Below are positions 32,849 through 43,482 of a stretch of 44,158 bases of DNA, piece by piece. Both the position numbers and the translations under genes were made by a program. The DNA is taken from positions 1 to 44,158 of the forward strand of contig JADRCO010000195.1 in assembly GCA_021464525.1 (NCBI GenBank). Reading direction: 5' to 3'. This DNA is from Rhizophagus sp. LPA8_4_AMF. Lineage: Eukaryota > Glomeromycota > Glomeromycetes > Glomerales > Glomeraceae. How positions within the stretch are numbered: position 1 is the first letter of the stretch; every line of letters begins with the position of its first letter. Below the pieces are notes generated by a model. That model did not search any database and was not told where the DNA came from. It saw only the letters and a program-made list of their open reading frames with translations.

Positions 32849-33283
32849 TTATGAATTACTTCTACAATTAACCTGCCCACCCACTCCCTGTAACATAGGA
32901 TTTCTTTGCTTTCCTTGCTTTCCTGTAAATTCTTTATATCCTCGCGTAAAATTTTGTTGTCTTTTTTGTAAATTTTTGGTATCTTTACATAGATCGTTTA
33001 AATCTTTGCAAATATCTTCATGAGAATTTTGTAACAAATTTAATGTAGTTTTATTTAAAGAAAAAATATTTTGGGTTACTTCATTTTGATTTTTCATCAG
33101 TTTTATCAACTCTTTCTCCGCGAGTCTTTCAAGGTTTCCAAGACTTATATAGTCCGTATACCACCAAAAATTATTGAGAATGCCTTCGTGTTCTTGAGTT
33201 TTCCTATCTAATGTTTCTTTAAGTGATGTAAATTGTCGTTCTGAACTTTCAAATTTATTTTTGATACAATAAAGGTTGACCAT
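32849..33283 (-). CDS. Hypothetical coiled-coil protein
   Basis: An open frame of 144 residues starting MVNLYCIKNKFESSERQF. Most of it is charged and helix-friendly, with few glycines or prolines before residue 115 and hydrophobic spacing compatible with coiled coils (ERLAEKELIKLMKN, NLLQNSHEDICKDLNDLCKD). A WWYTDYISLG stretch breaks the helix near residue 40. The last 25 residues are Gly/Asn/Gln-rich and may be intron read-through: a donor-like GTTAATTG follows GVGGQ at about 32,869. No family is recognised. It lies upstream, on the same strand, of the broken ORF at 32,520-32,813 and may form one gene with it. Function unknown. Confidence 0.45.
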   Translation of the reverse strand: MVNLYCIKNKFESSERQFTSLKETLDRKTQEHEGILNNFWWYTDYISLGNLERLAEKELIKLMKNQNEVTQNIFSLNKTTLNLLQNSHEDICKDLNDLCKDTKNLQKRQQNFTRGYKEFTGKQGKQRNPMLQGVGGQVNCRSNS

Positions 33284-33605
33284 TTTTAAAAGTAATGTGA
33301 AAAAAAAAAGCTTAGTAAAAGAAGCACTATAAAGAGAAGTATATATACATACATTGTAACTGATGTAAACTTTTTGTGTAACACAAAAATTAATGCAAAA
33401 AATGATTCATACGATTTTACCTCTGACGAGGGTATTTATAAAAAAAGACCAAGAGTCTTGTCGCACAAACAAAGCTACTTAGGAATCACCGCAAGGTTCA
33501 ATCCCGTGACCACGACTTTTCTCGCGTTGTGGGTGTGATCACTGTGATGTAAGATTTTCACTTTTTTCTAAAAGAAACTGACGTAAAGAAGCGTTGACGA
33601 AAAAA
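33284..33605. other. Short gene-free stretch
   Basis: No gene is supported. It contains GGTTCAATCC (33,495-33,504), which resembles a tRNA B-box, but no cloverleaf can be built around it. It may be a worn SINE-like remnant. Confidence 0.35.
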
Positions 33606-35130
33606 TTATTGAAGCCTGGATGAGATAATATTATATACTTCTAGTTCAGTTAAACCTGATTCCTGGATTTTTTTAGTATTTGATTTACAAAAAACTTCCA
33701 CCACATCATCTTCAGTAATTTCACAATTATTATTACTCATTTCCTTAACAATTTCCAATAAGTGGAAAATATCTTCTATACAATTTTCGTAAGTAGGTTG
33801 TTCTTTTATTCGATTTCTACAATTATCACATTTCAAACAAGGAGGAGGGATATTATCACCATTCCAAATATGATAACGATTAATTATTTGACTTCGGCAT
33901 TCATATTGATTTTAGCAAAACAGAAGAACTTCATGAATTTTATGTACTCCAGTATCAAGGTAATGTTTACGCTCATATTCTTAAATAGTTATATTTTGAT
34001 TATTAGAACATCTATTCAATTATAATTAGGATCAATAATGTGCAATTTATTCAATAAAGAAATAAAATTTACAGCTCATTTTCTTTGTTTATTGATAGTA
34101 ATTGCAATTAATTTTTAATTAGTCAGACTCACGTTTCGCGATTTTCAGCTAAGATTCCAAAATTTGTTCTTAAATCTTTTTTTGTTGAATAAAATATCAC
34201 ACTTTTGACTTCGTTATCATCACACCTTACTCGTCCAATGTGTTATATCAAATTCGCTATAATTAGAAAAAATATTAAAATAAAGCATATATATGTGTAA
34301 AGATGAATGAAAATAATTACTTACTCATACTTAAAGGAGCTACACAATGTATGTAAACGTCAGAAGAATTAATACCCATGCCAAATGCATTTGTTCTGAT
34401 CATTATTTGAATTTTACCATCTTTTCAATGTGACATAACGATTTCACGTTGTTCGTCTCCCAATCCTCCATGATATATGTTTAAATATTTATTTGGTGAT
34501 AGTGGTTGCAGTATCACAAAAAGATCATTACATCCTGATTGTGTTGCACAGTAAATAATGATCCTTTCTCTTTCATGTTTTTTTAATTAAATTCATAAGA
34601 TCAGCTGAAAAGATTTCCCGATTATCCCTTCTTTTGCAAACTTCTATACCTATTTCTTTACGTTCAAACGAAGAACCCTGGATCATAACAAAGTTTTCTG
34701 ATGGGTATTTCAAGAGATGCGCGGATGTCTTGAGCATCCAGATATGTACATGTAGCAGTTAAAGGCATAATAGGAGTCATAGACCAATTTTTTTTAATAA
34801 TCCCAATTTTTTCCATGATTCACTTTTATGTTTTAAAAAGTAATAAATTATTTAGATTTAACTATCACTCGCAACATATTATTCATAAACTATTACCTAA
34901 AATTGCTGTAATCGTGCCTCGTCAACCACAAAACGCACTTTTGCTTCATTATACAAATTGCTAATTAAATGTTGAAATTCTCTATTTAAGCAAAGTTTTT
35001 CGGGAATAACAAATAGCACTTTGTAAATCCAAGAGCAATTTCTTCAAATATTTTGCTCTATTAATTTTTGCCTTGTAATGTATTTGCGTAAATTGAAGCA
35101 CAAGGTATACCAAGATGTATCAACTCCCGC
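33606..35130 (-). pseudogene. Decayed RecQ-type DNA helicase
   Basis: Minus-strand translation in several frames gives pieces of a RecQ helicase in the right order. LGIPCASIYANTLQGK and, after a frameshift, KVRFVVDEAR (motif II; 34,912-34,923 gives DEAR where DEAH is usual). WSMTPIMPLTATC (motif III). ERIIIYCATQSGC (motif IV), IYHGGLGDEQREIV, and NAFGMGIN (motif V). CRSQIINRYHIWNGDNIPPP and CLKCDNCRNR (zinc-binding region). Stops interrupt it at 35,063-35,058 (TAA TAG), 34,427-34,425 and 33,914-33,912 (in the expected FCxNQYEC). At least three frameshifts are needed. The Walker A motif and everything before it are absent, and the first recognisable segment starts next to a foldback element. 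The last part (33,606-33,836) is an intact 76-codon frame. RecQ-like copies are often multiplied in these fungi; this one is dead. Confidence 0.8.
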
Positions 35131-35150
35131 TATTCAAAATTAACAAATAT

Positions 35151-35248
35151 ATGTTGTGCCTCAGATCGATTCTTGTCTCAGATCGAAAAATCGCATGTGA
35201 GGTGCGTGAGGTTCGATCCGAGGCAAGAATTGATCTGAGGCACAACAT
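35151..35248. repeat. Foldback element with 37-base arms
   Basis: The left arm 35,151-35,187 (ATGTTGTGCCTCAGATCGAT...) and right arm 35,212-35,248 (read inverted ATGTTGTGCCTCAGATCAAT...) match at about 34 of 37 positions with a 24-base loop. AAATAT occurs just outside the left end and two bases outside the right end. It sits at the 5' limit of the helicase relic. Open frames on both strands here are by-products of the palindrome. Confidence 0.75.
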
Positions 35249-36285
35249 AAAAATATCACGTTTTAAAATAACATTCCTTATTATAGAATTAAAATAGTGA
35301 GCCAATTTTTGGGACCACCTCGGAATTTATTTATTAGCAATTTTAAATTCATTGCAAATATCTCATAATTTATGACCTACTGCAAAAGTAAAAAGGAATG
35401 ATTTTAGTTATTTTCTCAAAATAAAGAAAAATACTGTCATATCTGATATAGCGTTTTAAGAAAATACTAGTTGTGCTATATAACATAAAATTGATTTAAT
35501 AAAAAAAAATGGATTTATCTATAAATAAATAAATATAATCATCTGAAATCGCATCAAATTTTTTCTTCTCGGAGTTTTAAAATATTTTTATGTACGTAAA
35601 AAAGAAATTTTTCTCATGCGTAGACGTAAGTTTAAAGTAAAATGATGTAAAAGAAAATTTTTTTGCCCGCACAAATTTATCGTGTAATAAAATAATCAGT
35701 CACTGCGTCATTTGCATAAACAAAAAGTAGCAAATGTAATAAGGAAGAAAAGGATTTTTTCTAAACTCATCAAATTGTTACCCAAGAGATCAAAAAATTC
35801 ATTTACTCCAAAACGCTTATTTTGTAAGATGAAAAATTTGACAAACCACAGGTTAACCTGAAAGTCAAAGAGATACTTTATTTGTTTTTATTTATTTATT
35901 TTTTTTCCCATGCGTACCCTTTAACATATTTTAATAATGATGAAGTATTTACGCGCACTTAAATTCTTTAACTAGTATAAATGTACATGGTTTCATATGT
36001 TTTAGAATAATGAGATCTAGATGACGTGTTAACGTGTAATATTATTTCTAATTTTGAAACCCCAGAAATTTTAACAACTTAATCTTTTACTAACTCACAA
36101 ACGGGAAGTTTCCGTAAAAAAAAAAGAATTTTCGGGGATTTCTGATTAAATGAAAATATACAAATAATAATTTTTTCTGGTGTTAATTCTTGTTATTTTT
36201 GTTTATTGAAGTTCAATTCTTACGACATACATGACAAACATTCGGAACTATGAATTATTTGCTGAAATTAAATAAAAACTAAAAT
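35249..36285. other. Gene-free region
   Basis: AT-rich, with no open frames of note and no recognisable helicase sequence upstream of the relic. No repeats are recognised beyond short A or T runs. Confidence 0.45.
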
Positions 36286-36965
36286 ACTTAGGACATTCGA
36301 ATTGTCTAATAAAAATCTTCTCTATTTAATGACTTAATGTTCATTTTTATTCTTATAAAAATTATATATTAAATAGTTCTTCACTCTCTATATCTTTTGG
36401 CTAGAAGTTATTAGAGTAACACTAACTCGTCAGACGATAATTCTAGGAATAAAAGAATTCCCTATAAAAAATTTTATCCGTTATTTCTGTAAAAACTCCG
36501 TAAAAAATGAGCCTTATAAAGATATTAATTCCGGAAATATGAGCCTTTTACAGAAAATGATGGAATATAAAAAACGGATCGACTTTTTTACAGGGGTTCG
36601 GCTAATATCAGGGTTTCATATTTTTTTATGGCACAATTCATTTTATACATATTATAATACATCCAGGTATCCCGAAATGTTATGAAATCTATATTTCACT
36701 TTCATTTTTTCAGTTAGCATTCTTTTATTATTATGAGTCGATAAATTTTATATTAGAATACAAAATGAAATAAAGAACTGATTTTACACATGACTTTTTT
36801 AATGAAAATGGGAAAAATTAGCTCAATCTTTTAATCATCCGCAGTAAAACCTTACAATGAAATGATGTAGTCGATATAGTCATGATTTTTCTTTATTCAA
36901 GATTTATATTATGCAGAAATGTGCTTACAATTTAAAGACAAAAAAAAATTGTATAAAGAGATAAA
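36286..36965 (+). repeat. Direct repeat, left copy (about 0.7 kb)
   Basis: Near-identical to 41,760-42,484 in the same orientation. It starts GACATTCGAATTGTCTAAT and ends TTTAAAGACAAAAAAAA..TATAAAGAGATAA. Shared landmarks are TATCTTTTGGCTAGAAGTTA, CGTCAGACGATA, TTTCAGTTAGCAT and TTATGCAGAAATGTGCTTAC. It contains a MITE at 36,460-36,594. No coding function is seen; a short minus-strand open frame begins near its right end. Confidence 0.8.
36460..36594. mobile_element. MITE of the CCCTRTAAAAAA family, copy b
   Basis: The left end is CCCTATAAAAAATTTTATCC and the right end, read inverted, is CCCTGTAAAAAAGTCGATCC. ATGAGCCTT occurs twice inside. It lies within the direct repeat, so it was copied together with it. 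Confidence 0.55.
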
Positions 36966-37179
36966 CTTTAAATTCTCAAATAAAGGACGCACACAGAGTT
37001 TCTGATTAAAGTGTGATAAGAATGTTGCACAATCGCTAATTCTACCTAAATTGGGTTGGGTTAGATAAAAAAAAAATTTGTGGCGTAATAGATTTTCCGC
37101 GATCCCTGAGAACGATTCACGAAAACAATTAGTCACATATGTGTCACAAACATACCCGTGTAACAAGAGTCAAATATGG

Positions 37180-37311
37180 TAATATCGTATTGCTCCGAAA
37201 TTAAGCAATAAGCACCCTTATCAGAATTATGGCGGTTTTGGCCTACATTATGACGAGCTTGGCATTACGTGCAAAAAAGGTGCTTATTTTCGGAACTACA
37301 CGGTAATATTA
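37180..37311. repeat. Small inverted-repeat element (putative MITE)
   Basis: The left end TAATATCGTATTGCTCCGAA.. to AAGCACC (37,216) matches, inverted, 37,279-37,311 (GGTGCTTATTTTCGG..GGTAATATTA) over TCCGAAA-TAAGCACC and TAATAT. The left arm carries an extra TAAGCAA. Size about 130 bases, non-coding. Confidence 0.5.
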
Positions 37312-37750
37312 AGATTCAATGAGTTGTACGTGGAATTACGGTTAAAATATGGGGGAATAAACAATAGTAAGTAATGTTATCAACTCTACCGGCTATAATA
37401 AGTGATAAAAACTGATAAAAACTAGGGAAAGGTTTTGCGATTGTTGATCTGAGCTACCTGTTAGTACCATATTTGTGTTTGATTATCTTGTGAATGAAAG
37501 ATATTAATAATAATAATTCCATTTTTGACAAGAGTGAGCAAGAATGAGCTTTTGCTTACAATATACATTATTATTAATGTATAAATTATATATATACATA
37601 TTTTTATTATGCAGTTTATATTATTCTTTTTTTAACTTTAATTCTTATTTGGACATGTTTCACAGAAATTTATTATAAATACCACCACAATTTGAAAAAA
37701 CTTTGATATTTTTTTTTTACTTTTTAAACTTTTCTTCTTTTATATAAAAA

Positions 37751-38008
37751 ATGCCGCTGAGTGATTTTAGAAATTTATTTGATTCTCCTATTAATTTTAA
37801 TCGTAGATATTATCAAAGAAATGTAAATAGGAGAAATAGAAGAAATCAACGACAAATTCAACGTCAAAGACGTAGAATTATTGCTAGGATGTATAGAAGA
37901 CGCGCAATGATCAATAACGCAGATATATTACGTCAAATTGCACAATTACCTTTACAAACCACAAATAATCCATTTGCAAATCAAATGTTTAATGGATCCC
38001 CTTTCTAA
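37751..38008 (+). CDS. Arginine-rich, lysine-free small basic protein, unknown family
   Basis: A single-exon frame of 85 residues starting MPLSDFRNLFDSPINFNRRY, with A-rich sequence directly before the ATG and a T-rich upstream region. The middle (residues 18-51) is an arginine block mixed with Asn and Gln (RRNRRNQRQ, RRR, YRRR). The tail is neutral (LPLQTTNNPFANQMFNGSPF). I count 18 Arg, 0 Lys and only 3 Asp. In DNA this AT-rich lysine codons would be cheap, so the Arg-only pattern suggests selection, as in RNA- or DNA-binding arginine-rich motifs or protamine-like proteins. No signal peptide or membrane segment. Six different Arg codons are not all used equally (AGA and CGT dominate). I do not recognise a family. 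It lies between the two direct repeats with the pseudokinase. It could also be part of a spliced gene, but no intron signal is needed. Confidence 0.55.
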   Translation: MPLSDFRNLFDSPINFNRRYYQRNVNRRNRRNQRQIQRQRRRIIARMYRRRAMINNADILRQIAQLPLQTTNNPFANQMFNGSPF

Positions 38009-39494
38009 TTAAATAAGTTATAAGTTGTTATTAAAGATTTAGTAAGTATGGTTCTTCTAGTACATGTTGTGTATTTTACAGTAATATGGTTTCATTTAAT
38101 CATTTTTTTTATATTGTGTAGAGCTTGAATTTTAAGTTAATTATTGAAATTTCGTCTAGAACATAATACTGAATAAAAAACTTTAAGTACCAACAATACC
38201 TAGAAATTTTCTGTGGTAATAGAGCAGATTTTTTAACTTAAGCAAGTAAATATGAAAATTACTCTCTAATTACATTTTAAGATATAACCTTAAGCTTAAT
38301 TGGTAAAACTTTTAAATATTTAATATGTATATTGTATAAGAAAAATCAAATATATCAAATAAATTACTGAAACGGTTCATAACTTTGTGTGTAATTGATT
38401 ACAACAAAAAAAAAAGCTTACAGCTAATAATAAATTATTTTTTCGGCCCTAATAAAAAACCAGTTAAATTGGGATTTTAATACAATTTATCTAATGTAAA
38501 CTTTTATAAAGACGTATCTGATAAAAAATCCTATAAAAAATTTATTTCACGTTTTTTTATTCCATGTTATTTCCGTAAATGTATAGATTTACGAAATTTA
38601 TATCTTCAAAACATGGAAATTATCCAAGTTGTATAATTTTTCCGTAAATTTACCATATTCACTAAGTTTTTACAGAAATTACGGATAAAATTTTTTACAG
38701 GGAAAATCTTTAATAGTAGTCCGAAATTATAAATGCCCCTTCAATCATATGATTTTTTTTTTGTTAAAAAAACAAATATAACAGTACCAAAACCAATATT
38801 AATTAAGGAAATATATAAGCGAATTAAATTCCCTAGTAAATGTTAACTGCTATATAAGAATGGGTCATCAACAAAAATGCTGCGCGGGATACTTTGGTAC
38901 AAGTTGTATATAAGTAGAAAAGAGAATGGATATCGGAAGTTTACGGGATCTTTTTTTATTACATTGGTTATCATTGATAAAGCATTATTAATTTTCTTTT
39001 AATAGTCAATAATTTAAAATCAATCAAAAATTCATTCATTCAGAAACAAATTATAAGGAATTTTGTCTATCCGAAAACAACAATTTTTGATTTTTCCGTA
39101 AAGTACATGTACAGTGTATTTTCGCAATGATTTTTCTGTGCACTTTACTATCTCCTTATTAACAATACATTTTGCTTAATAAAGACACTAAAATGCCAAT
39201 ATATAAAAACATGATGCTTTTAAATCGATAATAAGTGCGGACCGTAATTCACGTGATTTACCGTTTACTATCCAATTAAAAATATAGCAAATAAATTGGA
39301 GAATTTACTTTGCAATTTGCGTATATTAATTCTAAGATTTTTTGATTATTAATTCGCTAAGAAAAAAAAAACAAATTATATTGAAAGAATTTTAATAGAA
39401 CAGGCTCGTACATTAGAACATATTTTAGTAAAGATACAATATTTATTAAAAGTCAAGAGATTTTATTTCAACAACATATAATAAAAGTAACGTT
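38009..39494. other. Gene-free region between the Arg-rich gene and the kinase 3' end
   Basis: AT-rich; apart from the MITE at 38,530-38,702 nothing is recognised. Confidence 0.45.
38530..38702. mobile_element. MITE of the CCCTRTAAAAAA family, copy c
   Basis: The left end is CCTATAAAAAATTTATTTCA and the right end, read inverted, is CCTGTAAAAAATTTTATCCG. Inner parts repeat TTTCCGTAAAT and ACATGGAAAT, words shared with copy a at 14,396. Confidence 0.6.
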
Positions 39495-40824
39495 TCACGT
39501 TACTGATAATTCATGAAAATATAAAGATCTACTCACATAACATGCTTCAGGATGCATTTCTGGATGGGTAATTTTATTGGATAATTGAAACCCCATTTTC
39601 CATCTTTTTTCCTCAGCAATAGAATTTTCATCTGAAATTTTTGAAGGTGTTGGATCATCACATATTAAAATAATCCATTCACCTAATTTTTCATTTAAAT
39701 AGGATGCAGTCGGACGGTTTTCCGGATCATTATCCCAACATTGTTGCATTAATTCTGAATAAAAGTTTGGAGTATCTTCAGGAATCTCAAGTCTTTCACC
39801 TTTACAGATATCTTTTGCTAAATTAATATCATGTGCTCTATTATGCCAAGGTCTTTTACCAGTTGCGAGGGTATTCATAATGATGCCAAATGAATATATA
39901 TCAGAAGTAGTACTATAATTTTCGCCACGTAATACTTCTGGTGCAACATATGGCAAGACTCCATATATTTGATCCGAACTTTTATTTTCACTATTACATG
40001 GTCCATGAAGACCGACATCACCAATACGAACATCAGAAGATACCTTTTCGTTCTCAATAAGTAAATTCCCTCCATGAAGATTTCCATGGATTTTTCCTTC
40101 GGCATGAATTCTTTCAAGTCCCCCGGCAATTCCCCATAACATATCGATCATATCTCTCCAGGAAAGAATTCCGTTATAATGATCAAGATATTGATACAAG
40201 TTACCATTTTCATAATACTTCATTACAATCATATAATTAGATGCTAGATCCTTTGTGATGCCAAAAGTTAACGAAACCGATTGTAAACATTTATGATATG
40301 CTTTAATCTACAAAATATGAATAATAATGAAAATTCATTTTATAAATTAAGAATGTATTACTCAAATGATTTAAAAAAAATCATAAGTACTGTACCTGGT
40401 TAATGTAAGAACTTGATATATTTTGTGAATTATCAAGACGTTTTAAAGCAACATTCATTGGCCCAGCTCGAGTCCATTCTTGTGCACCATCGTCCCAAAT
40501 CCATCTAGGTCCTTCCATCCAAAGAGCTGAATAAACACTACTAAATCCACCCCTACCAATATATTTAACCATTTCAAATTTCTCAAACGAGATCCATTCC
40601 AAATAATCACAAGTTTGGGTAGCGGTAAGCTGAGTGTAACGTATTAACTCATCGATCTCTTTATCTCCTGACGTCCAATAAGGAAAGTTATCTTTCATTG
40701 CATTACTCTCGCATTCCAAGCACCAACCAAAGGATATTCTAGGTTTACCACACTCAGGACAATTTTTTAACTCTTTTGGAGTAATCTTATTACCTTGTTG
40801 TTGAAAAAACAATTCTTCTTCCAT
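39495..40824 (-). CDS. Zinc-ribbon TKL-type kinase, predicted pseudokinase (HGN, DVG)
   Basis: Two exons on the minus strand (40824-40396 and 40307-39495) give 413 residues. The start ATG at 40,824 opens MEEELFFQQQGN. A four-cysteine ribbon follows (C22, C25, C35, C38), then the WTSGDKEIDELI segment typical of this fungal kinase family. P-loop G90-RGGFSSV and lysine K128 (VALK) are present. The catalytic loop reads H217-G-N followed by LHGGN: both the HRD arginine and the catalytic aspartate are replaced. DFG is DVG (D240). APE (VAPEVLRG), SDIYSFG, WHNRAHD and CWDNDPENRP are normal. The helix-C glutamate may be Gln143 at the exon junction. The C-terminus ends HPEACYVSRSLYFHELSVT; a donor-like GTGAGT follows ACY, so another exon is possible. 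Conserved fold without the catalytic base suggests a signalling scaffold rather than an enzyme. Confidence 0.85.
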
Positions 40825-41759
40825 CTTAGTAAGGGAGTAATGTGATAAAAATATTTATTGTATTAAAACCTCAAATTTGACTTTTTTTTTTGTATTAAAC
40901 CTCAAATTTTATTAAAGCTCAAAATTTGACTTCTTTTATAATTTTTTACTGTTTTTATTCAAAGTTAAATAAGAATCATTCGAGTTGTGGCGTGCATTTT
41001 AATAATCACTAAAAGCAAGTTATTTTTTTTATGAATAAAAATCGGGATATTGCGGATACGGCGTCATATGAATAATGATTTATTAACAATCGTCTTTATG
41101 ATTTATATTTAAAAACAAGCTTTATAGTAGTTTTAACAAGATTTTATTTACGTTATTTTCTGCTTTCAAGGAGTGAATTATTTCAGCCTCAAATACGTAA
41201 TTTTTAATAATTCGATATATTTTCATTCATTTATTTAGGACTTTTATAATAATTACTGGAACATTATTCTTATTCTTCTTATTAGTATTCTTATATAGTG
41301 GTTTTATATGTAATTTTGAAATTTTATTCTAATAAAGTTAATATTATTTGTCAACAAAAAAAATGAGAAAGAGAAAGAATGAGAAAGAAATATGTGAGAG
41401 GGAAAAAAAGTTTAAACTTGATGATCGATCGTAAATTACATAAAAAATTATATCACGTGTATGGCGATCAATTAATAAAGAAAAATGTCACAAAGTTTTA
41501 ACATTATCACTACGCAATTATAGATATTATAACTGCGTTTTTAACATCTCTGAAATTTGATTAAAAAAATATTTGTTTACCATTTTTTATCTGAAAGTTT
41601 AAATAAAAATAATATCTACAGTACTATCACGATATATCTAACAATACGAGAGTGTCTTGCAACTTTGCAATGCATTGTCACGTTATTACAACCATGATGT
41701 TGTACTATAGTGAAAGTGTTGTCATAAAATCACAAGTTTCTGCTATGACCACCTGAATA
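40825..41759. other. Upstream region of the pseudokinase gene
   Basis: It holds the expected promoter region of the minus-strand kinase, but no clear TATA box. CTCAAATTTGACTT-type words repeat three times at about 40,869-40,933. No other feature is seen. Confidence 0.4.
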
Positions 41760-42484
41760 ATTAGAACATCCGAATTGTCTAATCAAAATCCTTCTCTATT
41801 TAATGACTTAATATTCATTTTTATTCTTATATTAAATAGTTTTTCACTATATCTTTTGGCTAGAAGTTATATAACTCGTCAGACGATAGTTCTAGGAATA
41901 AAAGAATTCCCTATAAAAAATTTTATCCGTTATTTCTGCAAAAACTCTGTAAAAATGAGCCTTTTACAGATCCATTCACGAAAAATGTAAATAATTCGAT
42001 AAATTGGTATAAGATATTAATTCCGGAAATATGAGCCTTAAAAAACGGATCGACTTTTTTATAGGGATTCGGCTAACATATTTTTTTTATGACACAATAA
42101 TTTCATTTTATACATATTACAACATACATATCCCGAAATGTTATGAAATTTCTATTTCACTTTCATTTTTTCAGTTAGCATCCTTTTATTATTATGAGTC
42201 GATAAATTTTATATTAGAATACAAAATGAAAGAAAGAGCTGATTTTCACATGACTATTTTAAAAAATTTTAATGGGTGGGGAATAAATATTTTCACAAAA
42301 TTTTTTTTTTTTTTTTTTTTAAAAAAAATAAAAAAAAAACAAAAAAAATTTTAGCTCAACCTTTTAGTCATCCACAGTAAAGCCTTTCAATGAAATGAAT
42401 ATGATTTTTTCTTTATTTAAGATTTATATTATGCAGAAATGTGCTTACAATTTAAAGACAAAAAAAATGGTATAAAGAGATAAT
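41760..42484 (+). repeat. Direct repeat, right copy (about 0.7 kb)
   Basis: Same orientation and nearly the same sequence as 36,286-36,965, offset by about 5.5 kb. Small indels and an added poly-T/poly-A block (about 42,299-42,350) distinguish it. The open frames at 41,775-41,990 and 42,031-42,354 fall in it but are not preserved in the other copy. Confidence 0.8.
41909..42065. mobile_element. MITE of the CCCTRTAAAAAA family, copy d
   Basis: The left end CCCTATAAAAAATTTTATCC and right end CGACTTTTTTATAGGG match copy b at 36,460, in the same place within the direct repeat. About 40 extra bases near the middle distinguish it. Confidence 0.55.
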
Positions 42485-43482
42485 CTTAAACTGAGATTTA
42501 TACATGATTATTAAAAATAAATTACTATCTTTTGATAATTAATGTACTTTTTTTAGTTATAAAATCGCCTTTTTACATAATATCACATTTGGTTACTAAA
42601 CAGATCAGGAATTTGTCTATTTTATAGATATTCCAAATAAAAAAACATGTTAATTAATTAAATGTCACTTTTACAAATAAAGTAAATAACTTAACTTCTT
42701 ATGACAAATTCTTAAAAAATATTAAGATTTCCTTTACCCTTAGAAAGTTTCAAGAATGTTTTTTAATCTACAGAAACAAATTGTGAGTACTATTTAACAA
42801 AAAAATCTCAACATGAATGGTTGATGAAAACATGATATCAGAACATTTATATTTAATCTGAAATATATTGTGGGCGTCTTTCAGAAAAAATACAAAATGC
42901 CGTATGCCTATTTCTAAGCAATACGCTCATTAGCATTTTTCACATAATGACCTAGTTATCATGTATACACTGTATAACTAATACCTTGCGCACAGAGATT
43001 TGCTATGTCATCTGAAAATTCTGGAAACAGAGAAGGACGTTCACAGTAGAACCGTGCACAGTAGAACTGTGGCCACGAAGTGCTTCCAGTTCTCTGAATC
43101 CAAAAAGTTCTCAATGAGAACAAATCAATTTGCATGAAATAGATGTCAAAAAAAATTGATGTTGAGGAAAGTACATAACCATCCCTCCTTACACAGGACA
43201 GTAGACCTCAACAGGGACTGAAACCAGTCATCTAAATTCATACACTAATCAACTAAAGCACCAGGGTGCAGTAATCGATTAGATGCACTTGGAATTGTCT
43301 CTCAACGACCTTCACAGCATTTAATGATAGATAGTACCTTATATTATTTTTCATGTTTGCCCTTTTTTTATAATACCAGTGTTGTAACTTTCTTCCTATT
43401 GAATGAATCAGATTACAGGAAAATGGAAATATTGTACTAGGAAGTCACGTGAAAAAGAAGGCCAAAGAAAAAGAGACCAAAA
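42485..43482. other. Gene-free region with SINE-like fragments
   Basis: No gene is seen. CACAGTAGAACCGTG and CACAGTAGAACTGTGG repeat directly at about 43,043-43,073. At 43,195-43,275 the minus strand shows tRNA-like words (TTAGTTGATTAG, GGTTTCAGTCC), but no cloverleaf can be drawn. Confidence 0.35.

Noticed and set aside
33495..33504. tRNA gene suggested by the B-box-like GGTTCAATCC
   Set aside because: The T-stem has a mismatch and no A-box, anticodon arm or acceptor stem can be placed around it.
42031..42354. 107-codon open frame in the right direct repeat
   Set aside because: The frame is not preserved in the left repeat copy and ends in a poly-T/poly-A tract.
36286..42484. LTR retrotransposon (direct repeats as LTRs)
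   Set aside because: The interval holds an ordinary intron-containing kinase gene and an Arg-rich ORF, no gag, protease, reverse transcriptase or integrase motifs, and the repeats lack TG...CA ends.
43195..43275. tRNA or SINE on the minus strand (TTAGTTGATTAG, GGTTTCAGTCC)
   Set aside because: A- and B-box-like words are too degenerate and too close for a tRNA, and no cloverleaf or second copy was found in the window.
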